A stretch of 64,000 bases of DNA from the NCBI RefSeq assembly GCF_014202755.1, contig NZ_JACHHK010000004.1:148072-212071 (forward strand). The letters are read 5' to 3'. Shown piece by piece: positions 9,199 through 17,820 of this stretch. The position numbers and the translations under genes are program-made. The notes beneath the pieces were generated by a model. It was not told where the DNA came from. It was given only the letters and a program-made list of their open reading frames with translations, and did not search any database. The stretch's first letter is position 1; every line of letters starts with the position of its first letter. The DNA comes from Catenisphaera adipataccumulans. Lineage in GTDB: Bacteria > Bacillota_I > Bacilli_A > Erysipelotrichales > Erysipelotrichaceae.

Positions 9199-10186
9199 AT
9201 TTCGTGATCGTAAAGCCGACTTTTTTGTAGACTTTGCGGATTTTTTTGTTTGCGATGTAATTGGCTTTTTCCGCACCGTTCTGTAAGACTTCGTTGATTT
9301 GTCCGCTGGCCATGATGTCTTTGTATCTGGCCTGCAGATCGGTCAGGAAATCGAAAACGGTTTGGCCGATGGCTTTTTTCAGTTCGCCGTAGCCTTTGCC
9401 TTCAAAACGGGCAACGATGCTTTCAATGGATTCTCCGGTCAATGCGGATTCAATGGTCAGCAAGTTGGCGATGCCGGGCTGATTTTCCGGATCATATTGA
9501 ATGATACCGACGGAATCCGTGACGGCAGACATGATCTTTTTGCGGGCTGCAGCCGGCGGATCAAGCAGATCGATGGTGCCTTTGGGATTTTCCTCTGATT
9601 TACTCATCTTTTTGGTCGGATCCTGCAGGGAATAAATTTTTTGTCCGACAGTGGTCATCAGCGGTTCCGGCAGCACGAAGGTGTCGCTGTAGCGATTGTT
9701 GAAACGTTCAGCCAGATCGCGGGTCAGTTCCACATGCTGCTTCTGGTCAATACCGACCGGCACGTATTTAGGATCATACAGCAGGATATCTGCTGCCATC
9801 AGGCAGGGATACGTAAATAAACCAGCGGTGATCCCGGTTTCGCCGTTGGCGGTCTTACTTTTGTACTGCGTCATGCGCTGCAGTTCGCCCATATAGGACA
9901 TACAAGTCATGACCCAGCCAAGTTTCGCATGAGCATCCACATCACTTTGTAAAAAGAGGGTCGTCTTTTCCGGGTCGATGCCGCTGGCTAGATACAAGGC
10001 AATCAGATCTTTCGTATTCTGCCGGAGCTCTTTGGCCTCGATCGGTACCGTAATGGCATGTTCATTGGCAATAAAGATGTACATTTCGTATTCGTCCTGA
10101 AATTTGACGAACTGTCGGATCGCTCCGATATAATTTCCGAGGGTCAGACGGCCCGTCGGTTTGATGGCACTAAGCATTCTCTCCAT
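9197..10186 (-). CDS. trpS: Tryptophan--tRNA ligase
   Basis: A 329-residue class I aminoacyl-tRNA synthetase. The HIGH-like motif appears as PTGRLTLGNYIGA and the KMSKS loop as KKMSKSEENPKG; AHAKLGWVMTC and PVGIDQKQHVELTRDLA are family signatures. The start at 10186 is preferred because AAGGAAG lies nine bases upstream and the HIGH region follows at once; the frame stays open for a further 97 codons upstream without homology. No T-box leader is visible in the short upstream region, which is shared with the divergent spx-like promoter. Confidence 0.95.
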   Translation of the reverse strand: MERMLSAIKPTGRLTLGNYIGAIRQFVKFQDEYEMYIFIANEHAITVPIEAKELRQNTKDLIALYLASGIDPEKTTLFLQSDVDAHAKLGWVMTCMSYMGELQRMTQYKSKTANGETGITAGLFTYPCLMAADILLYDPKYVPVGIDQKQHVELTRDLAERFNNRYSDTFVLPEPLMTTVGQKIYSLQDPTKKMSKSEENPKGTIDLLDPPAAARKKIMSAVTDSVGIIQYDPENQPGIANLLTIESALTGESIESIVARFEGKGYGELKKAIGQTVFDFLTDLQARYKDIMASGQINEVLQNGAEKANYIANKKIRKVYKKVGFTITK

Positions 10187-10224
10187 AATTGTTTCACTTC
10201 CTTTGCCTTCTATTTTACTTGCTA

Positions 10225-10252
10225 TTGACATTATATACAAGTGCGATATAAT
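10225..10252 (+). promoter_or_regulatory. Promoter of the Spx-like gene
   Basis: Near-consensus TTGACA (10225-10230), 16-bp spacer, TATAAT (10247-10252). A strong AAAGGAGG ribosome site follows at about 10268. Confidence 0.8.
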
Positions 10253-10282
10253 AAACTGAACACAGTAAAGGAGGTTTATAGT

Positions 10283-10783
10283 ATGGTTATTATTTATACA
10301 TCTCCGGGGTGCGCAAGCTGCCGTAAAGCAAAACAATGGCTGAAAAACAACCACATCGAATTTGTGGAAAAAAACATTTTCAAAAGCATCCTGAACGAAG
10401 ACGAGATCAAATACATTCTGTCCCGCAGTGAAAACGGAACCGAAGATGTGATTTCCGTTCGTTCCAAGGCTTTCCAAGCCTTAAAAAAACAGGACAAAGA
10501 CATTGATGATTTATCGATGAAAGAACTGGCCCAGCTGATCCAGGAAAATCCTTCGATCCTGCGCCGGCCGATCATGATCAGTGAAAAGAGTTTCGTTGTC
10601 GGCTATGATGATGATGAGATCACGACGATGATGACGCCGTCGATGCGCAGAGCGATCGATGACAGCTGCAACCCAAGCTGCCCGAATTACGCAGTCTGCG
10701 GCAGTGTTCGGAAAGACTGTGATGAAAAGGCCGGTCAGCTGCATTTGGAAACACAAAATGAAAAGACTCGCATTCCTGCGTAG
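10283..10783 (+). CDS. spx: Spx/ArsC-family regulator with Cys-rich C-terminal tail
   Basis: Spx binds the RNA polymerase alpha C-terminal domain and redirects transcription under disulfide stress. The first 125 or so residues match: a thioredoxin-like fold with the CxxC redox switch at Cys10-Cys13 (PGCASCRKAK), the conserved VRSKAFQALKK segment (Arg60) and RRPIMIS. Known Spx proteins have about 131 residues; this one has 166. The extra tail carries four cysteines at 129, 133, 139 and 146 (spacing C-x3-C-x5-C-x6-C), which could bind a metal or act as a second redox site. The start at 10283 follows AAAGGAGG with good spacing; an ATG at 10241 lies inside the promoter. Confidence 0.85.
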   Translation: MVIIYTSPGCASCRKAKQWLKNNHIEFVEKNIFKSILNEDEIKYILSRSENGTEDVISVRSKAFQALKKQDKDIDDLSMKELAQLIQENPSILRRPIMISEKSFVVGYDDDEITTMMTPSMRRAIDDSCNPSCPNYAVCGSVRKDCDEKAGQLHLETQNEKTRIPA

Positions 10784-10792
10784 TCTTTTTTT
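10761..10792 (+). terminator. Terminator of the Spx-like gene
   Basis: Stem AAGACTCGCA/TGCG(T)AGTCTT with a TTCC loop and one bulged T, followed by a T run. The stem contains the stop codon. Confidence 0.75.
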
Positions 10793-10794
10793 GT

Positions 10795-12219
10795 TTATAA
10801 GATCTTCTTCCAGTAGACATCGGACTGTTTTCGTAGTTCTTGATCCAGTTTTTCCAGACCGACGGTTTCTGCCAATGTTTTCTGTCCGGAAAATAAATCG
10901 GTGCCCAGTCCTAAGCGGTGGCCGGGTATCTTGACGCCCATCGCAGAAAGGGTGGTCGGGAACAGGTCCATTGTCGTAAAGAGCCGGCGGTGCGTATATT
11001 CGGTCTTGTTTTTTGCATGCAGGAATACGTTGTACACCGTGCGGTCATAATCTTTCTCATAAGTATGACGGATGTAGTCTTCTGCCATGCTCGTATGATC
11101 GCCGCTGATCATCACCGTCGTGTTCGCATAGAATGGCTGCTGCTGGATCCATTCGACCAGCTCGCCGATCCGTGCGGAACTGATGCGGATGATATTGCTG
11201 AGCCGTTCCGGATAGATATCTTGATAGTCGTGTCCTTTATATCCTTTGGGATGATGGGTATCCACGGTCAGCAGGGTAAAGTGAAAAGGCTGATCGCCGG
11301 CAGCCAGACGGGTAAGCTCCTGCTTGGCAAATTCGACCAGTTTTTCATCTTCGAATCCCCAGAAGACATGATAACCTTCCGGCAGGAATGCCTTGGCTTT
11401 TTCATAATCAAAGATCTCCGTATGACCATGCTGTTCATAATAATATCGCCGGCCGCCGAAGGTCGCATCGCTGCCGATGCACAATTCCTGTTGGTATCCT
11501 TGTTCTTCAAGAATATCGCCCAATGTTTTCGAATGGCCGAGAAACGGCGTATTTTCTTTAAAGCGGTGGCTGACGGTCGGAACGGTCAGGCCGACGCCTG
11601 CAGTCTGGGCCACCATGCCGCCGGTCGTCCAGCCGGTGCCGGCAACCACATGAGCACCGCCCATGCGGTCCGTATGGGAAAAATGGACGTTGTCCGGATC
11701 TTTGGCCAGTTTCGATAATTCGGGGATCAAGTCTTCCGGATAATCGCCGCCGTTTTCTTTTGAAGTATAGGTCGTTTCCATGGACTCCATAAAAATATGG
11801 ATCAGGTTCTGCTTCTGTTCCGGAAATTCCAGATGGACATCATGCGGATCGGTATAATACTGATCATATAGACCGGTATGCCGGAATTGATTGATGACCC
11901 ATTCAAAGAAACCGACACGATGCGCGGCAATGATCAAAAACAACAGACAAAGCCAGGCGCTGATATAACCGGATTCTATGCGAATGATCGGTACACAGAG
12001 GATCAGCAGCAGAAAAATGACAGTCGCGGCGATGGCTTTCGAAAAGCATAGGCGGACCCAGTCATGGAGAAATTCTGTATTTGTGCCTTCCAGCGGAACT
12101 TTTAAGTGGAAGACAATTTGTTCAAAGCACGAAAGACCGAAATAATTCATGGCCCATTTGGCCGAAAAGGCCAGTGCAGATGTAATTAAAACGCCTAGTA
12201 AACTAAAAAAATATCCCAT
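10795..12219 (-). CDS. Sulfatase-fold phosphoglycerol transferase (OpgB/LtaS-like)
   Basis: A 474-residue membrane-anchored enzyme of the alkaline phosphatase superfamily. Two or three membrane segments lie within residues 1-25, 60-80 and 86-103, followed by an extracytoplasmic sulfatase domain. Metal site features: Glu145 in IFMESMETTY, the nucleophile Thr in GTGWTTGGMVAQTAG (Thr198 or 199), TVDTHHPKG and SGDHTSMAED. The GTGW-T-x-GMVA motif resembles E. coli OpgB (MdoB), which transfers phosphoglycerol from phosphatidylglycerol to glucans, more than classical LtaS. LtaS has five membrane helices; here fewer are seen. The start at 12219 has AAAGGA upstream. The role may be lipoteichoic acid or glycolipid decoration; the acceptor is not known. 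Confidence 0.85.
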   Translation of the reverse strand: MGYFFSLLGVLITSALAFSAKWAMNYFGLSCFEQIVFHLKVPLEGTNTEFLHDWVRLCFSKAIAATVIFLLLILCVPIIRIESGYISAWLCLLFLIIAAHRVGFFEWVINQFRHTGLYDQYYTDPHDVHLEFPEQKQNLIHIFMESMETTYTSKENGGDYPEDLIPELSKLAKDPDNVHFSHTDRMGGAHVVAGTGWTTGGMVAQTAGVGLTVPTVSHRFKENTPFLGHSKTLGDILEEQGYQQELCIGSDATFGGRRYYYEQHGHTEIFDYEKAKAFLPEGYHVFWGFEDEKLVEFAKQELTRLAAGDQPFHFTLLTVDTHHPKGYKGHDYQDIYPERLSNIIRISSARIGELVEWIQQQPFYANTTVMISGDHTSMAEDYIRHTYEKDYDRTVYNVFLHAKNKTEYTHRRLFTTMDLFPTTLSAMGVKIPGHRLGLGTDLFSGQKTLAETVGLEKLDQELRKQSDVYWKKIL

Positions 12220-12377
12220 TCGAATTCCTTTCAATGTGTGATTATAACACACTCGGTCACAATTGCGTACAACGAAGCCGGCTAAATAGTTAATGGATTT
12301 GAAATATTTTCATCGGTGTAAATTTTTTGAAAACATGTGAAAGAAAATCGGGAAAAATCCCTTTATATAAAATATGT

Positions 12378-12405
12378 TTGTATCAGCGGTAAACTATGTT
12401 ATAAT
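12378..12405 (+). promoter_or_regulatory. Promoter of ppdK
   Basis: TTGTAT (12378-12383), 16-bp spacer, TATAAT (12400-12405). Start of transcription predicted near 12412. Confidence 0.65.
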
Positions 12406-12415
12406 TTCTCCGGGA

Positions 12416-12430
12416 ATGGAATCGTTTACA
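12416..12430 (+). promoter_or_regulatory. Putative cre (CcpA) site in the ppdK leader
   Basis: ATGGAATCGTTTACA matches the loose cre consensus WTGNAANCGNWNNCW at all fixed positions. It lies immediately after the predicted transcription start, a common position for CcpA repression. Confidence 0.6.
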
Positions 12431-12443
12431 TAAAGGAGGAACT

Positions 12444-15071
12444 ATGGGAAAGAAGTATACCTATTTATTCCGCGAAGGAAACGAAAACATGCGTGAGCTT
12501 TTGGGCGGCAAGGGTGCCAACCTGGCCGAAATGAGCAATCTTGGCATGCCGGTTCCTTACGGATTTACGATCACGACCGAAGCTTGTACACAATATTACA
12601 AGGACGGCGAAAAAATTAACGACGAAATCAAAGAACAAATCTTTGAATATTTGGATAAGCTGGAAAAACAGAGCGGCAAGAAGCTGGGCGATAAAGAAAA
12701 TCCGCTGTTAGTCAGCGTGCGTTCCGGTGCCCGCGCCAGCATGCCAGGTATGATGGATACAATTTTGAACCTTGGTTTGAACGATGAGGTCGTAGAGACA
12801 GTTGCAGAATTAACGAAAAACGAACGGTTTGCGTATGATTCGTACCGCCGTTTTATTCAAATGTTCTCCGATGTCGTCATGGGTCTGAATAAAGCCCGTT
12901 TTGAAAAGATCATCGATGATTTGAAAGCAAAACGCGGCATCGAAAGTGATCTGGATCTGACGGCTGATGATATGAAAGAACTGGTTGTTTTGTTCAAACA
13001 GTTCTATGAAAGCGAATTGCTGGAAAGTTTCCCGCAGGAACCAAAAGAACAGTTGATGCGTGCCATCGAAGCCGTTTTTAAATCTTGGGACAACCCGCGT
13101 GCCATTTATTACCGCCGGATGAATAACATTCCGTCCAGCTGGGGCACAGCGGTCAACGTACAGATGATGGTCTTCGGCAACATGGGCAACGACTGCGGCA
13201 CCGGTGTTGCATTTACCCGCAACCCAAGTACCGGAGAAAAGAAACTTTACGGTGAGTTTTTGATGAACGCACAGGGCGAGGATGTTGTCGCCGGTGTGCG
13301 CACCCCGAATAAAATTGATGAATTAAAAGAGATCGCACCGGATGCGTACGATCAATTTGTGAATATCTGCAGTACGTTGGAAAAGCATTACCGTAACATG
13401 CAGGATATGGAGTTTACCATTGAAAAGGGCAAACTGTTCATGCTGCAGACGCGCAATGGTAAACGGACAGCACAGGCGGCACTGAAGATTGCCTGCGATA
13501 TGGTCGACGAAGGCATGATCACGACGGATGAGGCCTTGATGATGGTCGAGCCGCAGCAATTGGATTCGCTGCTGCACCCGATGTTTGATGAAAAAGCGCT
13601 GAAGAAGGCAGAGCCGATCGCTTCTGCTTTGCCGGCCAGCCCAGGCGCTGCCTGCGGTGAGATCGTCTTCTCTGCAGATGAAGCCATCCAACAAACAGAA
13701 GCCGGACATAAAGTTGTCCTGGTTCGTTTGGAAACCAGTCCGGAAGATATTGAAGGCATGCACGTTGCCGAAGGTGTGCTGACGGTGCGCGGCGGTATGA
13801 CCAGCCACGCTGCAGTTGTCGCCCGCGGTATGGGCGCCTGCTGTGTTGCCGGCTGCGGTGTCCTGAACATGCACGAAGAGGAAGGATATTTTTCGGTCGG
13901 CAATAAAAAATATTTCCGCGGCGATGTCATCTCCATCGATGGATCGACGGGAAATGTTTACGGCGAAGCTATTAAGACCGTGCCGGCAACGATTTCCGGC
14001 AACTTCGAACGTTTCATGCGCTGGGCCGATGAACGCCGCACGCTGGAAGTGCGCACGAATGCCGATACGCCGCGGGATGCCAAACAAGCCTACGACTTCG
14101 GCGCACAGGGAATCGGTCTGGTTCGTACGGAGCATATGTTCTTTGACGGCGACCGCATCAAAGCCATGCGGGAAATGATCGTTGCCAAGACGGCCGAACA
14201 ACGCCGCAAAGCATTGGATAAGATCCTGCCGATGCAGCGCAACGATTTTGTCGGTATCTATGAAGCGATGAACGGCAATCCGGTCACGATCCGTTATTTG
14301 GATCCGCCGCTTCACGAATTCCTGCCGAAAACCAAAGAGGATATCGTTGCTTTGGCTCATGAGATGAATATGCGCCCGCAGGATCTGGAACAGGTGGTTG
14401 CGGATCTGCATGAATTCAACCCGATGTTAGGTCACCGCGGTGTCCGTCTGGCGGTTACGTATCCGGAAATTGCCGAAATGCAGACGAAAGCCGTGATCGA
14501 GGCTGCGATCCTGGTACAAAAGGAACATTCCGAATGGAATCTGGAACCGGAGATCATGATCCCGCTGGTTGGTGATTTAAATGAGTTCAAATATGTCAAA
14601 AAAGTTGTCGTACGGACAGCGGATGACCTGCTGAAGAAAGCGAATATGAAACTGAACTATCATGTTGGTACGATGATCGAGATCCCACGTGCCGCTCTGC
14701 TGAGCGATCAGATTGCGGAAGAAGCCGAATTCTTCTGCTTCGGTACAAACGATCTGACCCAGCTGACATATGGTTTCTCCCGTGATGATGCCGGTGCATT
14801 CCTGTCGGATTACTATGATAAACGAATCTTTGAACAAGATCCGTTCGTGCATTTGGACCAGCAGGGTGTCGGTCGCTTGATCCGTTACTCGGTCAAGAAG
14901 GGCAAGGAAACACGTCCGGATATCCATCTGGGTATCTGCGGTGAACACGGCGGCGATCCAGAATCGATCGAGTTCTGCCATCGAGTCGGTTTGAACTATG
15001 TATCCTGCTCACCGTTCCGGGTACCAATTGCCCGTCTGGCAGCTGCACAGGCTGCAATCAAAAACGACTGA
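12444..15071 (+). CDS. ppdK: Pyruvate, phosphate dikinase
   Basis: Interconverts pyruvate, ATP and phosphate with phosphoenolpyruvate, AMP and diphosphate. In fermenting bacteria it often replaces or complements pyruvate kinase. The protein is 875 residues, the normal length. Domains in order: N-terminal ATP-grasp (GGKGANLAEMSNLG, VRSGARASMPGMMDT), phosphohistidine swivel domain with catalytic His455 in GGMTSHAAVVARGMG, and the C-terminal PEP/pyruvate TIM barrel with GLVRTEHMF, GTNDLTQLTYGFSRDD and the catalytic Cys region ICGEHGGDP. A good AAAGGAGG ribosome site precedes it. A cre-like site in the leader suggests carbon catabolite control. Confidence 0.97.
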   Translation: MGKKYTYLFREGNENMRELLGGKGANLAEMSNLGMPVPYGFTITTEACTQYYKDGEKINDEIKEQIFEYLDKLEKQSGKKLGDKENPLLVSVRSGARASMPGMMDTILNLGLNDEVVETVAELTKNERFAYDSYRRFIQMFSDVVMGLNKARFEKIIDDLKAKRGIESDLDLTADDMKELVVLFKQFYESELLESFPQEPKEQLMRAIEAVFKSWDNPRAIYYRRMNNIPSSWGTAVNVQMMVFGNMGNDCGTGVAFTRNPSTGEKKLYGEFLMNAQGEDVVAGVRTPNKIDELKEIAPDAYDQFVNICSTLEKHYRNMQDMEFTIEKGKLFMLQTRNGKRTAQAALKIACDMVDEGMITTDEALMMVEPQQLDSLLHPMFDEKALKKAEPIASALPASPGAACGEIVFSADEAIQQTEAGHKVVLVRLETSPEDIEGMHVAEGVLTVRGGMTSHAAVVARGMGACCVAGCGVLNMHEEEGYFSVGNKKYFRGDVISIDGSTGNVYGEAIKTVPATISGNFERFMRWADERRTLEVRTNADTPRDAKQAYDFGAQGIGLVRTEHMFFDGDRIKAMREMIVAKTAEQRRKALDKILPMQRNDFVGIYEAMNGNPVTIRYLDPPLHEFLPKTKEDIVALAHEMNMRPQDLEQVVADLHEFNPMLGHRGVRLAVTYPEIAEMQTKAVIEAAILVQKEHSEWNLEPEIMIPLVGDLNEFKYVKKVVVRTADDLLKKANMKLNYHVGTMIEIPRAALLSDQIAEEAEFFCFGTNDLTQLTYGFSRDDAGAFLSDYYDKRIFEQDPFVHLDQQGVGRLIRYSVKKGKETRPDIHLGICGEHGGDPESIEFCHRVGLNYVSCSPFRVPIARLAAAQAAIKND

Positions 15072-15074
15072 TTG

Positions 15075-15100
15075 AGAGGGACTTTTGTCCCTCTTTTTTT
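15075..15100 (+). terminator. Terminator of ppdK
   Basis: Eight-pair stem AGAGGGAC/GTCCCTCT with a TTTT loop, followed by T7. Confidence 0.9.
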
Positions 15101-15147
15101 CGGGCGGGAAACAGAGTAAAATAAAACCATAGAATAGGAGTGAACAC

Positions 15148-16332
15148 ATGAAATACGATTTTGATCAGGAAATTATCCGTAAAAATACCGATTCATTAAA
15201 ATGGGATTCAGAAAATGCGAAACTGCCGATGTGGGTAGCTGACATGGATTTTGAAGTTGCGCCATGCATCCGTAAAGCGCTTCAAAACCGCGTGAATGTC
15301 GGCGCATACGGCTACAGCTTGATCCCGGATGGTTTTTATAAAACGATCCAGCGCTGGTGGCTGGAACGGCACGGTATCGGCTTTGATTCCGAGATGATGC
15401 AGTTCTGCATCGGCGTGCTGCCGGGCATCACTTCGGCGATCCGTCGTTTTACTGCACCGGGCGAATCGATCTTGATCCAGTCACCCGTCTACCACATGTT
15501 TTATCATCTAGTCGAGCAGGCCGGCCGTCGTGTCGTGGAAAATCCGCTTCGGTATACCAATCATCAGTATGCGATCGATTTTGAGGATCTGGAAAGTAAA
15601 TTAGCCCGTCCGGATGTGACAATGATGATCTTATGCAACCCGCAGAATCCGACCGGAACCATCTGGGAAAGGGACGATCTTGCTAAGATCGGCGAGCTTT
15701 GCCAGCGTTATCATGTATTGGTGATCAGTGATGAGATCCACTGCGATATCGTGCAGCCAGGCTTCTCGTATATTCCGTTTGCGAAAGTCAACGAAACGTG
15801 CAAGAACAACAGTATCACGTTGGTCTCTGCCACCAAGGCTTTTAACATTGCCGGCATTGAGTCGGCATGTGCCATTGTTCCGGATCCGGCGATCCGCGAA
15901 CGTTTTCAGCGGCAGGTACAGGTCGATGGTTTCTCACAGCCAAATTTCTTCTCTGCAGATGCATCGATCGCGGCATTTGAAGCGGGGGATGACTGGCTGG
16001 ATCAGATGAATGCGTACGTGTTTGAAAACAAGAAGACGGTCGTAGAATTCTGCCAGGAATCGCTGCCGAAACTGCACATCATTGATAGTCATGCGACCTA
16101 TCTCCTGTGGGTTGATTGTTCGCAGATTACGGATAATACCGATGATTTATGCGATCTGCTGCTGAAAAAATATGGATTGTATGTTTCCAAAGGAAGCGAC
16201 TTCGGTGAAAACGGCCGACCGTTCTTCCGCATGAACATCGCCTGTCCGACACAGCAGGTCCTGGAATCGCTGCTTGCGCTGCGTAAAGGCCTGCAGGCAT
16301 ATAAGATCCGCAAAGCAGATTCGATCGAATAA
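15148..16332 (+). CDS. PLP-dependent aminotransferase-fold C-S lyase (MalY/PatB family)
   Basis: A 394-residue fold type I PLP enzyme. The PLP lysine is in SATKAFNIAG, the phosphate/pyridine contacts in CNPQNPTGT and SDEIHCDI, and the C-terminal Arg in FFRMNIACP. The N-terminal MWVADMDFEVAP segment is the hallmark of the MalY/PatB group, which cleaves cystathionine or cysteine to pyruvate, ammonia and a thiol. The gene is single, with its own ribosome site (AGGAG) and a bidirectional terminator behind it. Cystathionine beta-lyase activity is the most likely; other aminotransferase activity is possible. Confidence 0.9.
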   Translation: MKYDFDQEIIRKNTDSLKWDSENAKLPMWVADMDFEVAPCIRKALQNRVNVGAYGYSLIPDGFYKTIQRWWLERHGIGFDSEMMQFCIGVLPGITSAIRRFTAPGESILIQSPVYHMFYHLVEQAGRRVVENPLRYTNHQYAIDFEDLESKLARPDVTMMILCNPQNPTGTIWERDDLAKIGELCQRYHVLVISDEIHCDIVQPGFSYIPFAKVNETCKNNSITLVSATKAFNIAGIESACAIVPDPAIRERFQRQVQVDGFSQPNFFSADASIAAFEAGDDWLDQMNAYVFENKKTVVEFCQESLPKLHIIDSHATYLLWVDCSQITDNTDDLCDLLLKKYGLYVSKGSDFGENGRPFFRMNIACPTQQVLESLLALRKGLQAYKIRKADSIE

Positions 16333-16333
16333 A

Positions 16334-16366
16334 AAAATGCTCCGAAAATTCGGAGCATTTTTTTAT
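16334..16366. terminator. Bidirectional terminator between the C-S lyase gene and gltD
   Basis: AAAAATGCTCCGAA pairs with TTCGGAGCATTTTT, with A and T runs on the two sides, so it can stop both converging transcripts. Confidence 0.9.
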
Positions 16367-17817
16367 AGATTTGTATAACCCATCAACCAGCGGTCGATTG
16401 CTTTGGCAGCTTCTTTGCCTTCATGGATCGCCCAGACGACCAACGACTGGCCGCGGCGGGCATCGCCGGCCGCAAAGACTTGTTCATCAGCGGTTTGATA
16501 CTGATGGGTGACAATGGTATTGCGCGGTGTGGTTTCCAGCTGGAAAGCCTTCTGAACATAATCCTCAATGCCGACAAAACCAGCCGCGATCAGCAGCAGA
16601 TCGCATGGCAGGGTCTGTTCGCTGCCGGCTACTTCCTGCAGCTTGCCGTCTTTGAAGCCGACTTTCACGGTCTTGACCGCTGTCAGCTGATTGTCTTTGG
16701 AAATAAATTCCTTGATCGTGGTTTCATAAATGCGCGGATCTTTGCCGAATCGGAAAATGCTTTCCTGCTGGCCGTAGTCGGTCTTGCAGACTTTCGGCCA
16801 CTCTGGCCAAGGATTGTCGGCTGCCCGGGTGTCCGGGGCTTTCGGCATCATTTCCAGCTGCGTCACGGACGCACAGCCTTGGCGGATCGCAGTGCCGGTG
16901 CAGTCGTTGCCGGTATCGCCGCCGCCGACAATGATGACATTTTTATCTTTGGCATTGATATAGTCGGTATCATCCAGCAGATGTTTGGTCATCTGGGTGA
17001 GATAATCGACCGCAAAGTAGATGCCGCGGATGTTGCGGTTTTTGGCATTTAGATCACGGGCTTTTTTCGAACCGGTGCAGAGCAGAATAACATCGTAGTC
17101 TTTTTTCAGCTGTTTTTCGGAAAGATCTTGTCCGACATTGACGTTGGTTTTAAATTCTACGCCTTCTGCTTCCAGGATCTCGATCCGGCGCTTGATGTAT
17201 TTTTTATTCAATTTCATGTTCGGAATTCCGTACATCAGCAGACCGCCCGGCCGGTTTTCGCGTTCAAAGACCGTGACGTGATGACCGCGTTGATTTAAAT
17301 CATGCGCAGCTGCCAGTCCGGAAGGACCGGAACCAATGATCGCAATGCGCTTGTCGGTATGGATCTGCGGCAGGACTGGTTTGACCCAGCCGTTGGCATA
17401 AGCCGTCTCGATGATGAACAGTTCATCATCATGAATGGTCACGGATTGACCGTCATAACCGTTCAGGCAGGCTTTCTCGCACAGGGCAGGGCACACCCGG
17501 CCGGTGAATTCCGGATACGGGTTGGTCTTGCTTAAACGTTCATATGCTTCTTTCAAGTGATTTTTATAGATCGCATCGTTCCATTCCGGCACAAGATTGT
17601 GCAGCGGACAGCCGGTGACCATGCGGTTTAGTTCCAGTGCGGACTGACAGAACGGTACCCCGCAGTTCATACAGCGGGCCGCTTGTTTTCTCCGCTCTTC
17701 CGCATCATGCGGAAGTTTAAATTCTTCAAAATCCTGAATACGATCGGAAGGCGACTTCCATGTGTTTTCATTGCGTTCATATTCTAAGAATCCGGTAGGT
17801 TTTCCCATGTCTGTCAC
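16363..17817 (-). CDS. gltD: Glutamate synthase, small (beta) subunit
   Basis: Passes electrons from NAD(P)H through FAD and iron-sulfur clusters to the large subunit. The protein has 484 residues. The N-terminal ferredoxin-like region carries the cysteines of the Fe-S clusters ([32 protein letters not shown]). Two dinucleotide folds follow: FAD ([16 protein letters not shown]) and NAD(P) ([17 protein letters not shown]). Near the C-terminus is the FAD motif [18 protein letters not shown]. It starts three bases after gltB and ends the glnN-asnB-gltB-gltD operon. Confidence 0.96.
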   Translation of the reverse strand: MTDMGKPTGFLEYERNENTWKSPSDRIQDFEEFKLPHDAEERRKQAARCMNCGVPFCQSALELNRMVTGCPLHNLVPEWNDAIYKNHLKEAYERLSKTNPYPEFTGRVCPALCEKACLNGYDGQSVTIHDDELFIIETAYANGWVKPVLPQIHTDKRIAIIGSGPSGLAAAHDLNQRGHHVTVFERENRPGGLLMYGIPNMKLNKKYIKRRIEILEAEGVEFKTNVNVGQDLSEKQLKKDYDVILLCTGSKKARDLNAKNRNIRGIYFAVDYLTQMTKHLLDDTDYINAKDKNVIIVGGGDTGNDCTGTAIRQGCASVTQLEMMPKAPDTRAADNPWPEWPKVCKTDYGQQESIFRFGKDPRIYETTIKEFISKDNQLTAVKTVKVGFKDGKLQEVAGSEQTLPCDLLLIAAGFVGIEDYVQKAFQLETTPRNTIVTHQYQTADEQVFAAGDARRGQSLVVWAIHEGKEAAKAIDRWLMGYTNL

Positions 17818-17820
17818 CTC

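Noticed and set aside
9197..10477. Longer trpS product with 97 extra N-terminal residues
   Set aside because: The extra part crosses the divergent spx promoter and lacks homology; a good ribosome site marks the start at 10186.
13323..14411. 362-codon minus-strand open frame inside ppdK
   Set aside because: It lies opposite a well-matched ppdK and is a mirror of its codon pattern; no family match is seen.
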